Below, in pieces: positions 26,977 to 36,265 of a stretch of DNA of 64,000 nucleotides (within the stretch, counting starts at the first letter, position 1; the number at the start of each line of letters is the position of its first letter). The translations under genes were made by a program, and so were the position numbers. Source of the DNA: Aquidulcibacter paucihalophilus. GTDB taxonomy: Bacteria; Pseudomonadota; Alphaproteobacteria; Caulobacterales; Caulobacteraceae. The notes beneath the pieces were generated by a model. That model was given only the letters and a program-made list of their open reading frames with translations, was not told the DNA's origin and made no database searches. The DNA is taken from NCBI GenBank assembly GCA_030285985.1, contig CP127384.1, forward strand, positions 558,001-622,000, in the 5' to 3' direction.

Positions 26977-28440
26977 TCAGTGTGGCAGCCGCAGGGCGAA
27001 GGTCGTGCCCGTCGGCCCGGTCTCGACCAGGGTAAGCGATCCGCCATGGCTGGCAGCCAGTTCGCGCGAGATGGCCAGCCCGAGCCCGGCCCCCTCGGAG
27101 GCCCGGCCGCTGACGAAGGGTTCGAACAGGCTTTCCGACAGGCGCGGCGGAATGCCGGGGCCGTCGTCGGCGATCTGGATGATGCAGTCGCCCTCGCCGG
27201 TCGAGACGGTGACGCGAACCAGACCCCTGCGACCCGTGCGGCGGGTCGGGTCGCTTTCGATGGCCTGACGGGCGTTGCGCATCAGATTGACCAGCACGCG
27301 GTGCAACTGGTCGGAGTCTGCATGCAGGTTCAGGCGCGCCGGGATGGATTTCTTCAGGCGCACGCCCTCGGGCGTCAGCCCGGCGTCCTCCGCGGCCGCC
27401 TCGATGGCGGACGTCAGGGGGATGCGGATGCGCTGGGGCGGCGGCTCCTCGCTCTTGCCGTACTCCAGCACATTGCGCGACAGGGCGGCGGCGCGGCCCA
27501 GGGCCCGTTCCAGCCGCGGCAGTACGCGGGCCACTTCGGGGTCGGGCGAATCGGCGAGGCGCTCGGACGCCATCTGGGCCGAGGTCAGCATGTTGCGCAG
27601 GTCGTGATTGATCTTGGCCACCGCCTCACCCAGGGCGACCAGACGGGCGCGGGAGCGCAGCGAGACGCGCACCTCCTCCTGCATCCGCGCCAGTTCGCGC
27701 TCGACCCGGCCGATCTCGTCGTGGCGGTCGCTGGGGGGATCACCTTCGGCTTCGGGGTCGAGGGCGAATCGCTCGATTGACCGGGTAACACGCCGCAAGG
27801 GCTGCAGCACCAGAAAGGCCAGACCGCCGTACAGCAGTCCGCCGGCCACCAGCGAGATGAACAGCGAGGTCAGCAGGCTGTTGAGCAGGAAGGCCCCCAG
27901 CTCGACCTTCAGCGGCTCCGCGGGTGCCAGGATTTCGATGAAGTCGCCCGAGCGGTAGCGTGGCCGGGCCTGAACCCGGATCGACCGGTCCGGGTGGCCG
28001 AACAGGGTGCGCCAGGGGTCGGCGATCCGTGTCACCGGCCGGCTCTGGCGCAGATCGATCAGATCGGGCGTCCGGGGCAGGTTGGGGGCCTGCAGCAGCA
28101 GCCGGCGCACGCCCTGGTCGCCCACGACCACCGCCTGCACCCCGCCGATGGCGAGCAGCTGCTCTGCGGCGTCGTCCTCGACCGCCGAATAGGGCAGGGC
28201 CTCAACCCCGACCGAGGCCAGTTCCGCCGACTGCAGCCGGTCCAGCAGCCAGCGCTCGTGGAAGCTCGCCGCGCTCGGGACGATGATCAGGACCTCGACG
28301 ACCACGGTGAAGATGAAGGTCAGCAGCAGCAGCCGCCAGGCCAGGGCGTCAGGGGCGTGGATCTTCAGCCGCTCGCGCCAGTCGGCGGGCAGGCGCAGCC
28401 CCCTGCGAAGGGCGCCAAGGAGGGGCCGGATCCGGTTCAT
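26977..28440 (-). CDS. Sensor histidine kinase with HAMP domain
   Basis: A two-transmembrane sensor kinase of 487 residues: first helix about 33-55 (LLLLTFIFTVVVEVLIIV), a periplasmic region to about 180, second helix about 185-210, HAMP, then a dimerisation helix with the predicted phospho-acceptor His in KINHDLRNMLTSAQ (about 279), and HATPase motifs NLMRNARQAI, DDGPGIP and GAGLGLAISREL. The H-box reads HDLRN rather than the more usual HEIRTP/HELRTP. No response regulator gene is adjacent, so its partner is elsewhere. Confidence 0.9.
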   Translation of the reverse strand: MNRIRPLLGALRRGLRLPADWRERLKIHAPDALAWRLLLLTFIFTVVVEVLIIVPSAASFHERWLLDRLQSAELASVGVEALPYSAVEDDAAEQLLAIGGVQAVVVGDQGVRRLLLQAPNLPRTPDLIDLRQSRPVTRIADPWRTLFGHPDRSIRVQARPRYRSGDFIEILAPAEPLKVELGAFLLNSLLTSLFISLVAGGLLYGGLAFLVLQPLRRVTRSIERFALDPEAEGDPPSDRHDEIGRVERELARMQEEVRVSLRSRARLVALGEAVAKINHDLRNMLTSAQMASERLADSPDPEVARVLPRLERALGRAAALSRNVLEYGKSEEPPPQRIRIPLTSAIEAAAEDAGLTPEGVRLKKSIPARLNLHADSDQLHRVLVNLMRNARQAIESDPTRRTGRRGLVRVTVSTGEGDCIIQIADDGPGIPPRLSESLFEPFVSGRASEGAGLGLAISRELAASHGGSLTLVETGPTGTTFALRLPH

Positions 28441-28480
28441 TCCGGATTTAACGCAAGGCTCGGGCCAAAAGCTGCGCCGT

Positions 28481-29203
28481 TCATGTCGCAGCCTTGCGGC
28501 CGAGCGCGGCCTGCAGTCCCTTGAGCGCGAACGGCAGGACCACCGCCAGGACGAAGACGCCGGCCATCGGGGCCCAGAACTGGCCGAACAGTGCCTGGAA
28601 GTCCGGATTCGGGTTGGTCCGGAGCAGCTCGTTCAGCCGCGCGCCGATCCAGCAATAGATGATGTGCGCCGGAAGCAGGCCGATGACCGTGGCGACCGTA
28701 TAGGGCATCAGCCGCACCGACATGATGCCCGCGGCCACATTGATCATGTGGAACGGCACGACGACCGCGAGGCGCGAGGCGAGGACGTACCAGAAGGTAT
28801 CCTTGTCGATGGCCTCGCAGACCTTCTGCATCAGACCCTGGTCACGCTCTGCCTTCCTCCGCAGGGCCTCGCCGAGCGCTGAGCGGGCGACCGCATAGAC
28901 GATCAGGGCCCCGACGGTGGCCGCGATGGAGGTCGAGATGCCGCCGACCCAGGGGCCGAACAGATAGCCGGCGGTGATGGTCACGAAGAACACACCCGGC
29001 ACGACGCTGGCGGTCAGGATGGCGAACAGCGCCATCAGGATCAGCAGGCACAGAATATAGTTGGCCTCCTTGAAGGCATGGAAATCCGCGCCGTGATCGC
29101 GGATGGTGTCCAGCGACAGATAGCGGTTCCAGCCCATGGCGAAGATCAGCGCGATGACGCCGGCCAGCAAAATCAGGGGCAGAAAGCGTTTGATCCGGTC
29201 CAT
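28481..29203 (-). CDS. TVP38/TMEM64 family (DedA-like) membrane protein
   Basis: 240 residues, about six hydrophobic segments. The family core is ASVVPGVFFVTITAGYLFGP followed by a Gly-rich ISTSIAATVGALIVYAVARS; the re-entrant-loop motif and the later FHMINVAAGIMSVRLMPY match TVP38/TMEM64 (PF09335) proteins. Related DedA-superfamily members have been linked to lipid scrambling or recycling of polyprenyl carriers; the substrate here is unknown. It is divergent from rpmH, with 118 bases between them. Confidence 0.88.
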   Translation of the reverse strand: MDRIKRFLPLILLAGVIALIFAMGWNRYLSLDTIRDHGADFHAFKEANYILCLLILMALFAILTASVVPGVFFVTITAGYLFGPWVGGISTSIAATVGALIVYAVARSALGEALRRKAERDQGLMQKVCEAIDKDTFWYVLASRLAVVVPFHMINVAAGIMSVRLMPYTVATVIGLLPAHIIYCWIGARLNELLRTNPNPDFQALFGQFWAPMAGVFVLAVVLPFALKGLQAALGRKAAT

Positions 29204-29321
29204 TGTCTCTCCGCAGACGGGCCGTCGGCGTTGACACCGTGGGCCCTGCCGCTTATACGCCCGCCCTTCCCGCGACGGACGCTTTCCGCCGCCTTTTTGT
29301 TTTCAGTCCCAGGAGCCGAAC

Positions 29322-29456
29322 GTGAAGCGGACCTATCAGCCGTCGCGACTCGTGCGCAAGCGCCGTCACGGCTTCCGTTCGCGGATGGCCACGAAGAACG
29401 GACAGAAGATTGTTGCGCGGCGTCGCGCCAAGGGCCGCAAGCGCCTGACGGCCTGA
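29322..29456 (+). CDS. rpmH: 50S ribosomal protein L34
   Basis: A 44-residue, highly basic protein ([18 protein letters not shown], then [20 protein letters not shown]), the universal L34 signature. The start is GTG at 29322 with AGGAG 6 bases upstream (29311-29315). It is the first gene of the conserved rpmH-rnpA-yidC-yihA group, which is near the chromosome origin in many bacteria. Confidence 0.97.
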   Translation: MKRTYQPSRLVRKRRHGFRSRMATKNGQKIVARRRAKGRKRLTA

Positions 29457-29481
29457 TCGTCCGGCGCCCGGGTTCGGGCGC

Positions 29482-29883
29482 ATGAGCGACCCTCTCAAAA
29501 TCGAACGCATGACTTCGCGGCCCCAGTTTCTGGCGGCCGCGAAGGGCGTTTCTGAGGCCCGCGGTGCGGTGGTCGTGCAGCGGCTGGATCGTCAGGACGG
29601 CGTCACCACGGTCCGGCTGGGCTTCACCGCCACGCGCAAGGTCGGCAACGCCGTTATCCGCAATCGCGCCAAACGCCGGCTGAGAGAAGCGGCCCGGGCC
29701 GCGGCGCCCCTGTTGGCGGTCCCGGGCAGTGACTATGTCTTCGTCGCCCGCATGGGCACGGCGGACCGTCCCTGGGACCGTTTGCTTGACGATGTGAAAT
29801 CGGCGCTTACAAGGCTCGCGACCCCGCGACCGGCGCCAAAGACCGCGCCCTTGACGTCCGCCAACGCCGGCCAGGATTCCTGA
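29482..29883 (+). CDS. rnpA: Ribonuclease P protein component
   Basis: Basic protein subunit that assists the RNase P RNA in 5' maturation of tRNA precursors. The family RNR motif is GNAVIRNRAKRRLREAAR (about residues 55-72), with the characteristic LGFTATRKVG strand before it. 133 residues. It lies 25 bases after rpmH. A later Met (residue 10) is an alternative start. Confidence 0.95.
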   Translation: MSDPLKIERMTSRPQFLAAAKGVSEARGAVVVQRLDRQDGVTTVRLGFTATRKVGNAVIRNRAKRRLREAARAAAPLLAVPGSDYVFVARMGTADRPWDRLLDDVKSALTRLATPRPAPKTAPLTSANAGQDS

Positions 29884-29888
29884 TCTCC

Positions 29889-31697
29889 ATGCCTCCACAC
29901 GACAACAGCCGAAACACGATCCTCTTCGTCGTGATCGCCGGCATCATGCTGCTGGCCTACAGCTTCTTCGTCATGGAGCCGCAGGCCAAGGCGCGAAAGG
30001 CGGCCCAGCAGGCCGCGGCCGAGCAGACCGTCGCCGGCCCGAATGCGGGGACGACGGGCGCATCGCCCGCCGCCGTCGCCGTCTTCACCGAGGATCGCAC
30101 CGTCGCCCTCGCCCGGGGCGGTGCCCGTATCCCGATCCAGACCGGAACGGTGACGGGTTCGCTGTCGCTGCGCGGCGCGCGCATCGATGACCTGTTCCTG
30201 ACCGGCTACCAGGAAACCAACGAAGCCGGTTCGCCGCCGGTCGAGCTGTTCCGCCCCGAGGGCATGCGCCATGCCTATCAGGCCCAGTTCGGCTGGAACG
30301 GCCCCAACGTCCCCGGCGGCGTTCCCGGTCCGACGACCCCGTGGCGCCTGACCGAAGGCGCATCCCTGACCCCGACCACACCGGTCACCCTGACCTGGGA
30401 CAATGGCGCCGGCCTGCGCTTCACGCGCCGCATCGCCATCGACGCCCAGTATCTGTTCACCGTCACCGACACCGTCGCCAACTTCAGCGCCCAGCCGATC
30501 ACCATCGCGCCCTGGGGCCGGATCGAGCGTCAGGGCGTTCCGGACGACCTGGGCCGCCAGCAGGTCCTGCACGAAGGGGGCATCGGCACCTTCGGCGAGG
30601 ACGGGAAATACACGACCCAGCAGCTGAAATACCAGGCCTGGGCCAAGAAGCCGGTCCAGGAGCACACCTCCACCGGTGGCTGGATGGGCATCACCGACAA
30701 ATACTGGCTGGCCGCCCTGATCCCGCAGCAGGACGAGCAGATCGAGGCCGCCTTCCGCGTCACCGATGCCGCCCATGCCGACGTCCACTCGGCCACCATG
30801 CTCGGCGAGGCCCACACCATCGCGCCCGGTCGCCAGATCACCGAGACCCAGCGTCTGTTCGCCGGTGCCAAGCGCAACGAGATCCTGGCCGGCTACGAGA
30901 AGAGCCTCGACCTGCCGCGCTTCGTCTACGCCATCGACTGGGGCTTCCTGTTCTTCCTGACCCGCCCGATCTTCTGGCTGATTGAGCTCTACTACGGCTG
31001 GTTCGGCAACTTTGGTCTGGCCATCCTCGGCCTGACCCTGACCGTCCGCCTGTTCATGTTCCCGCTGGCCAACAAGAGCTACGAGAGCATGTCCAAGATG
31101 CGGACCCTCCAGCCCAAGATGGAGGAGCTGAAGAAGAAACACCCCGACGATCCGGCGAAACAGCAGCAGGAGCTGATGGCGCTGTATCAGAAGGAGAAGA
31201 TCAATCCGCTGGCGGGCTGTCTGCCCCTGCTGCTGCAGATCCCGGTCTTCTACGCCGTCTACAAGATGCTGTTCGTCACCATCGAGATGCGGCACGAGCC
31301 CTTCTTCGGCTGGATCCGCGACCTGTCGGCGGCCGATCCCTCGACCATCTGGAACCTGTTCGGCCTGATCCCCTGGGATCCGTCCTCGACGCCGCTGATC
31401 GGCACCTATCTGGCCGGCACGTTCGCCCTGAGCATCCTGGCCATCTTCTACGGCCTGACCATGTGGCTGCAGATGGCGATGAGCCCGCCGGCCCCGGATC
31501 CGATGCAGCGCAAGATCTTCGCCTTCATGCCGATCGTCTTCACCTTCATCATGGCCACCTTCCCGGCGGGCCTGCTGATCTACTGGGCCTGGTCCAACAT
31601 CCTGACCATCATCCAGCAGTATGTGATCATGCACCGCCTGAAGGCCGAGAACCCGATCGACACCTTCATCGAGCGGCTGAAGAAGGCGAAGGCCTGA
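29889..31697 (+). CDS. yidC: Membrane protein insertase YidC
   Basis: Inner-membrane insertase acting alone or with Sec. An N-terminal helix (residues about 10-27, [18 protein letters not shown]) is followed by the large periplasmic beta-sandwich domain (about 60-350) and the five-helix conserved core: [17 protein letters not shown], the cytoplasmic [16 protein letters not shown] hairpin, [20 protein letters not shown] and [18 protein letters not shown]. At 602 residues it is full length. It starts 5 bases after rnpA. Confidence 0.97.
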   Translation: MPPHDNSRNTILFVVIAGIMLLAYSFFVMEPQAKARKAAQQAAAEQTVAGPNAGTTGASPAAVAVFTEDRTVALARGGARIPIQTGTVTGSLSLRGARIDDLFLTGYQETNEAGSPPVELFRPEGMRHAYQAQFGWNGPNVPGGVPGPTTPWRLTEGASLTPTTPVTLTWDNGAGLRFTRRIAIDAQYLFTVTDTVANFSAQPITIAPWGRIERQGVPDDLGRQQVLHEGGIGTFGEDGKYTTQQLKYQAWAKKPVQEHTSTGGWMGITDKYWLAALIPQQDEQIEAAFRVTDAAHADVHSATMLGEAHTIAPGRQITETQRLFAGAKRNEILAGYEKSLDLPRFVYAIDWGFLFFLTRPIFWLIELYYGWFGNFGLAILGLTLTVRLFMFPLANKSYESMSKMRTLQPKMEELKKKHPDDPAKQQQELMALYQKEKINPLAGCLPLLLQIPVFYAVYKMLFVTIEMRHEPFFGWIRDLSAADPSTIWNLFGLIPWDPSSTPLIGTYLAGTFALSILAIFYGLTMWLQMAMSPPAPDPMQRKIFAFMPIVFTFIMATFPAGLLIYWAWSNILTIIQQYVIMHRLKAENPIDTFIERLKKAKA

Positions 31698-31698
31698 G

Positions 31699-32340
31699 TT
31701 GGACGAGTTCACCCCCGAGGAACTGGAGCAGGCGCGTATCCTGTTTGCGCGCCCCGCGACCTTCGTCATGGGGTGCGCCAAGATCGAGCAACTGCCCGAT
31801 CCTGATCTGCCCGAGGTCGCCTTCGCCGGCCGCTCGAACGTCGGCAAGTCCAGCCTGATCAACGGCCTGGTCGGCATGCACAAACTGGCCCGGGCGTCGA
31901 ACGAGCCGGGCCGGACGCGCGAGGTCAATTTCTTCGACCTCGACGGGAAGATGCGGCTGGTCGACCTGCCCGGCTACGGCTGGGCCAAGGCGTCCAAATC
32001 GACGGTCAAGAAATTCCAGGACCTGGGCCGCGACTATCTGCGCGGCCGGGTGACGCTGAAGCGGGTCTATCTGCTGATCGATGCCCGCCACGGCCTCAAG
32101 AAGGTCGATGACGAAGCCCTGGACGCCCTCGACCTCGCCGCCGTCAGCTACCAGATCATCCTGACCAAGGCCGACAAGCTCAAGAAGGGTGAGGCCGAAA
32201 GGGTCCAGGAAGCGACCCTCAAGGGCGTCTCCAAGCGCGGCGCCGCCTATCCGGCTGTGATCGTCACCTCGGCCGAAAAGGGCGACGGCATGCCCGAACT
32301 CCGCGCCGAGATCATGCGTACGACGGGCGTGACACTCTAG
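31699..32340 (+). CDS. yihA: Ribosome biogenesis GTP-binding protein YihA/YsxC/EngB
   Basis: A small TRAFAC-class GTPase needed for 50S subunit assembly. G1 is GRSNVGKS (residues 44-51), G2/G3 regions include [13 protein letters not shown] and VDLPGYG, G4 is LTKADK and G5 is TSAEKG. The start is TTG at 31699, one base after the yidC stop, so the two are probably translationally coupled. Confidence 0.95.
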   Translation: MDEFTPEELEQARILFARPATFVMGCAKIEQLPDPDLPEVAFAGRSNVGKSSLINGLVGMHKLARASNEPGRTREVNFFDLDGKMRLVDLPGYGWAKASKSTVKKFQDLGRDYLRGRVTLKRVYLLIDARHGLKKVDDEALDALDLAAVSYQIILTKADKLKKGEAERVQEATLKGVSKRGAAYPAVIVTSAEKGDGMPELRAEIMRTTGVTL

Positions 32341-32381
32341 GCGGACTTGCGGTCCTGGCGCGCGAATGGTCCGTTGGCCGG

Positions 32382-33350
32382 ATGCAGACCCGCCACATCC
32401 AGACCGACGGCCTCCGCCAGCAGATCCTCGAGGCCGGCACCGGCCCGCTGGTCCTGCTGATCCACGGTTTCCCCGAACTCGGCATCAGCTGGCGAGCCCA
32501 GGTCCAGGCGCTCGCCGACGCCGGCTACCGCGCCGTCGCCCCCGACATGCGCGGCTATGGCGGAACCGACCGGCCGGCCGAACGCGACGCCTATTCCATC
32601 CTGCATCTGGTGGGGGACATGGTCGATCTGGTCCGGGCCCTCGGCGAGACCTCCTGCGTCGTGGTCGGCCATGACTGGGGCGCGCCGATCGCCTGGCATT
32701 GTGCCCTGACCCGGCCCGATATGTTCCGCGCCGTCTTCGGCCTGTCGGTGCCCTTCCAGCCGCGCCGCCCCAAGGGCCCGCCGACCGCGGCCATGGCGGT
32801 GATCTCGAAACGCCTCGGCATGGGCGACCTCTACATCAATCGCTTCCAGGCCGATGACGCCCATATGGTCTTTGACGTCGACCCGGCCACCGCCCTGCGC
32901 AAGGCCTTCTACGGCTACGACGGCGCGACCCCGGACGCCCAACAGTCGACCGGCTTCATCGCCGAGGGCGAGACCTTCATCTCAACAGTTCCGGACGACG
33001 CCCCCCTGCCGCCGTGGATGAGCGCCGCTCATTTCCAGGAGTATGTCGACGCCTTTGCGCAGGCCAGCTTCAAGGGGCCGATCGACTGGTACCGCAACCT
33101 CGACCGCAACTGGTCCCTGACGGCCCATCTGCAGGACGCCCGCATCACTGTCCCCGCCGCCTTCGTGGTCGGTGATCGCGATCCGGTGCGGCACTATTCG
33201 GGTCAGCACGAGGCCGGGCTGAAGGACTGGGCACCGGACCTGCGGATGCAGTTCGTGGTTCCCGGCGCCGGCCACTGGATCCAGCAGGAACGGGCCGAGG
33301 AGGTGAACCGGCTGCTGCTCGGGTTTCTGCGGATGCCGGGCGTGGCCTAG
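32382..33350 (+). CDS. Alpha/beta hydrolase, epoxide hydrolase-like
   Basis: 322 residues. [13 protein letters not shown] supplies the HG-x-P oxyanion motif (residues 29-32); the nucleophile is Asp98 in [10 protein letters not shown], which marks the epoxide hydrolase/haloalkane dehalogenase branch instead of Ser esterases. Lid tyrosines and the catalytic His in [10 protein letters not shown] (about 299) are present. Substrate unknown. Its last four bases overlap the stop of the convergent luciferase-like gene. Confidence 0.9.
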   Translation: MQTRHIQTDGLRQQILEAGTGPLVLLIHGFPELGISWRAQVQALADAGYRAVAPDMRGYGGTDRPAERDAYSILHLVGDMVDLVRALGETSCVVVGHDWGAPIAWHCALTRPDMFRAVFGLSVPFQPRRPKGPPTAAMAVISKRLGMGDLYINRFQADDAHMVFDVDPATALRKAFYGYDGATPDAQQSTGFIAEGETFISTVPDDAPLPPWMSAAHFQEYVDAFAQASFKGPIDWYRNLDRNWSLTAHLQDARITVPAAFVVGDRDPVRHYSGQHEAGLKDWAPDLRMQFVVPGAGHWIQQERAEEVNRLLLGFLRMPGVA

Positions 33351-34333
33351 AGGTCGGCCACCGCTTCGGCCGTGATTTCCAGACTCCGGATGCGGTCCTC
33401 AAGGTCGTACACCATGCCGGTGACCATGACCTCGTCGACGCCGGTCCGGGCGATGAACGCCGCCAGCCGGTCCCGTACCGTCTCCCGCCCCCCGACCGCC
33501 GCATAGGTCAGCCGGCTCCCCACCGCCGCCCGCTGCCGGCCGTCCAGCACCTGGGTGATGTCGTCCACCGGCGGCTTCAGCCGCCCCGGCTTGCCGGTGA
33601 CCACCGCGGCGAAGGCCTGCTGCATCGAGGTCGACAGCCGCTGCGCCGCCGTGTCCGTCTCCGCGGCGAACACATTGACCACGGCCATGGCATAGGGCGC
33701 TTCCAGCACCGCCGATGGCCGGAACCCCGCGCGATAGGTCTGCAGCGCCTGCATCAGCAGTTCGGGCGCGAAATGACTGGCGAAGGCGAAGGGCAGGCCC
33801 AGATGGGCGGCCAGTTCGGCGCTGAACAGGCTCGAGCCCAGCAGCCAGAGCGGAACCTTTGATCCCGCCCCCGGCCAGGCCGTGACCCGCTGACCCGCGA
33901 CCGGATCGCCGAGGAAGGCCTGAAGCTCCATCACATCCTGCGGGAAGCGGTCGGCACCTTCGAAATAGCGGCGCAGGGCGCGGGCCGTCTCGCCGTCGGT
34001 TCCTGGCGCCCGGCCGAGACCCAGGTCGATACGCCCCGGGTACAGGGCGTCCAGCGTCCCGAACTGTTCGGCGATGACCATCGGCGCATGGTTGGGCAGC
34101 ATCACTCCGCCGGAGCCGACACGGATTCGCTCCGTCGCGCCGGCGACCTGGGCGATCACCACGGCCGTCGCCGCGCTGGCGATACCGGGCATGTTGTGGT
34201 GTTCGGCCAGCCAGAACCGCTTGAACCCCAGCCGGTCGGCGGCCTGTGCAAAGGCGGTGGTTTCCAGCAGGGCGCGCCGCATGTCGCCGCCCTCGACGAC
34301 AGGGGACAGGTCGAGAACGGAGAAAGCGGTCAT
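33347..34333 (-). CDS. LLM class flavin-dependent oxidoreductase
   Basis: A luciferase-like TIM-barrel FMN enzyme of 328 residues. [47 protein letters not shown] and [16 protein letters not shown] are the standard N-terminal half of this subgroup (MsnO8/YhbW-like); the C-terminal barrel ends in [19 protein letters not shown] 34333 is preferred since the conserved domain begins there and GGCGGGAC precedes it. Substrate is not predictable. Confidence 0.9.
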   Translation of the reverse strand: MTAFSVLDLSPVVEGGDMRRALLETTAFAQAADRLGFKRFWLAEHHNMPGIASAATAVVIAQVAGATERIRVGSGGVMLPNHAPMVIAEQFGTLDALYPGRIDLGLGRAPGTDGETARALRRYFEGADRFPQDVMELQAFLGDPVAGQRVTAWPGAGSKVPLWLLGSSLFSAELAAHLGLPFAFASHFAPELLMQALQTYRAGFRPSAVLEAPYAMAVVNVFAAETDTAAQRLSTSMQQAFAAVVTGKPGRLKPPVDDITQVLDGRQRAAVGSRLTYAAVGGRETVRDRLAAFIARTGVDEVMVTGMVYDLEDRIRSLEITAEAVADL

Positions 34334-34535
34334 GTCCCGCCAGATCGGGGTCCATGCGTTGCGATTCAAGACCTTCGACGTGTGGCCTCGCTACGGCCGA
34401 TCACGGGGGCAGCGGGTCACACACCCCGTCGATCCAGATGGGCCGTCTGCGAAAACCCGGGCCGTTTCGAGCGCGACGGATTGAACGGGAACGCCATCGA
34501 CGTGACCGGAACCAGCCTCTTCATCGTCATCGATC

Positions 34536-34570
34536 GAAAAAGCACCGCCGCGGGAGGGAGCCCGCGGCGG
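34536..34570 (-). terminator. Intrinsic terminator after the NTF2-like gene
   Basis: On the minus strand a perfect 10-bp stem, CCGCCGCGGG/CCCGCGGCGG with a 6-base loop, is followed by TGCTTTTTC, 23 bases beyond the stop at 34593. Confidence 0.88.
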
Positions 34571-34592
34571 GTAACGTTTTCCGGTGAACCGC

Positions 34593-35114
34593 CTAGCGGC
34601 CGGCTTCCGGCATCATCGACGAGTGCAGATGATCGATCTTCCAGTCGCCGCCCTCAAAGCGGTAGATGAACGAATAGCGGGCGCGGACGTCCGTCTTGGC
34701 GCCGGTGGCGGGGTCGGTCAGGGTGACCGTCCAGGTGCCGAGCCGGGAAGCCGTCTGGCAATCGATCTCGACCGTGCTGGTGTCGATCCGACCGACCGGC
34801 TTGTTTCGCAGGAAGCTCACGAAATAGTCGCGCACCATGGCAGGCGTCGTGCGCGGCGTGTTGGAAACCGTTGCGAGCAGCACCGGTTCGTTCGTGAACA
34901 ACGCCGTGACGATGTCCGGATTGCCGGTTGCCCAGGCATCGTTGAACCTGGCGAACTGGCTCTCGACATCCGCCTGGGAGACCGTGGGGCAGGCGTGGTG
35001 TTGGTGCGAGGCCTGGGCCAGCGCCACGCCGGGGACAGCGGCGGCCAGCGCCGAGAGCAGCGCCAGGCGCATAGAGACTTTGAGGCCGAAACGGCCCTTG
35101 GACAGTGATGACAT
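34593..35114 (-). CDS. Exported NTF2-like/SnoaL-type (DUF4440) protein
   Basis: 173 residues: a signal peptide (cleavage after GVALAQ), then an NTF2-like cone fold of the SgcJ/EcaC type (FARFNDAWATGNPDIVTALF, RARYSFIYRFEGGDWKIDHLHSS). Such proteins may be enzymes or binding domains; no catalytic role can be assigned. The start at 35114 has a GAGGTGG ribosome site. A nested inverted-repeat structure lies 55-106 bases upstream and a strong terminator closes the transcript, so it seems to be a single-gene unit. Confidence 0.8.
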   Translation of the reverse strand: MSSLSKGRFGLKVSMRLALLSALAAAVPGVALAQASHQHHACPTVSQADVESQFARFNDAWATGNPDIVTALFTNEPVLLATVSNTPRTTPAMVRDYFVSFLRNKPVGRIDTSTVEIDCQTASRLGTWTVTLTDPATGAKTDVRARYSFIYRFEGGDWKIDHLHSSMMPEAGR

Positions 35115-35168
35115 GGTGGTTCCACCTCTAAAGGGCGGCGACCGTTCACGCATGAACCCTCGCCGCCG

Positions 35169-35220
35169 GTGCGGACCGACATCACGATCGACGCGATCGT
35201 CAGAGGGGCCCGGTCCGCAC
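35169..35220. repeat. Nested inverted repeat (hairpin within hairpin)
   Basis: Outer arms GTGCGGACCG (35169-35178) and CGGTCCGCAC (35211-35220) are a perfect 10-bp inverted repeat. They enclose a second perfect one, ACGATCG-ACG-CGATCGT (35184-35200). It lies between pirin and the NTF2-like gene, without a T-tract. Confidence 0.75.
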
Positions 35221-35317
35221 GGTCTGGGTGCCTCCGCGGCGGCTCACCTGTCAACAAGCTTGGCCGCTGGTGTGACAATCGGTTCCGGCCTCGGGAGGCG
35301 CGCTGCCCGCCGCCCTG

Positions 35318-36253
35318 TCAGACCGGGTGCGTCGGTTCCGGCTTCACGGCCGGAGCCGGCTCGGGTGTGGAGGGCACGTCGGGCAGGGGGATGAATTCCA
35401 CGTCGTCCTCGACTGGCAGGGCCATGCGTCCGGCCTTCCAGTCGGCCTTGGCCGCGTCGATCTTCGCCTGGGACGACGAGACGAAATTCCACCAGATCAC
35501 CCGCGGTCCGATCGGCTCGCCGCCCAGCACCATGACGGTCGAGGGGCGGATCGCCTTGATGGTCGGCTCGGCCGTCGGCTCCAGAACGATCATCTGACCT
35601 TCGTGGAAGGTCCGGTCGCCGACCTCGATCTCGCCCTTGGCGACATAGAGCGCCCGCTCCGAATAGCCGCCCGCGCCCTTGCCGGGCGGCGGCGCCGTGC
35701 GCACGCCCTCGGCCAGCTCCCAGTGGACATAGAACAGCGGCGAGGCGGTCTTGACCCGGGCCGAGGCACCATAGGCCTCGCCCGCCACCAGCCGTGCGAA
35801 CAGGCCGGCGTTCTCATAGGCCGGCAGGTCAGGCCCGGCGTAGTGATGGAAGCTCGGGTCGCAGTCCTCGCTCTCGCCGGGCAGGGCGATCCAGGCCTGC
35901 ATCCCGTGCATCGGCCCGCCCTCGGCGCGCTTGGTCGGGGTGGTCCGCTCCGAATGCACAATGCCCTTGCCGGCCGTCATCCAGTTGACCTCGCCCGGCC
36001 GCACGGCCTGGACCGCGCCGGTGTTGTCCCGGTGCATGATCTCGCCCTCGAAAAGATAGGTCAGGGTCGACAGGCCGATGTGCGGATGAGGGCGGACGTT
36101 GATCGCCTCGGACCCCGGTGCGAACTCGGCCGGCCCCATCTGGTCGAGGAAGATGAAGGGGCCGACCATGCGGCGGGCGTGGAACGGCAGGATCCGTCCG
36201 ACGTCGAAACCGCCCAGGTCCTTGCGGCGGGCGTCGATCACCATTTCGATCAT
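35318..36253 (-). CDS. Pirin family protein
   Basis: Bicupin protein of 311 residues. The N-terminal cupin carries the metal ligands in NVRPHPHIGLSTLTYLFEGE and the second-part WMTAGKGIVHSERT (His, Glu); the C-terminal cupin is more divergent and ends in VWWNFVSSSQAKI-type sequence (here VIWWNFVSSS). Pirins are Fe(II)-binding; some have quercetin 2,3-dioxygenase activity, others regulate. It follows the beta-propeller gene by 12 bases and is likely cotranscribed. Confidence 0.92.
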   Translation of the reverse strand: MIEMVIDARRKDLGGFDVGRILPFHARRMVGPFIFLDQMGPAEFAPGSEAINVRPHPHIGLSTLTYLFEGEIMHRDNTGAVQAVRPGEVNWMTAGKGIVHSERTTPTKRAEGGPMHGMQAWIALPGESEDCDPSFHHYAGPDLPAYENAGLFARLVAGEAYGASARVKTASPLFYVHWELAEGVRTAPPPGKGAGGYSERALYVAKGEIEVGDRTFHEGQMIVLEPTAEPTIKAIRPSTVMVLGGEPIGPRVIWWNFVSSSQAKIDAAKADWKAGRMALPVEDDVEFIPLPDVPSTPEPAPAVKPEPTHPV

Positions 36254-36265
36254 GTCAGGCTCCGT

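Noticed and set aside
29733..31928. Open frame of 731 codons antisense to yidC
   Set aside because: Shadow of yidC/yihA in GC-rich DNA.
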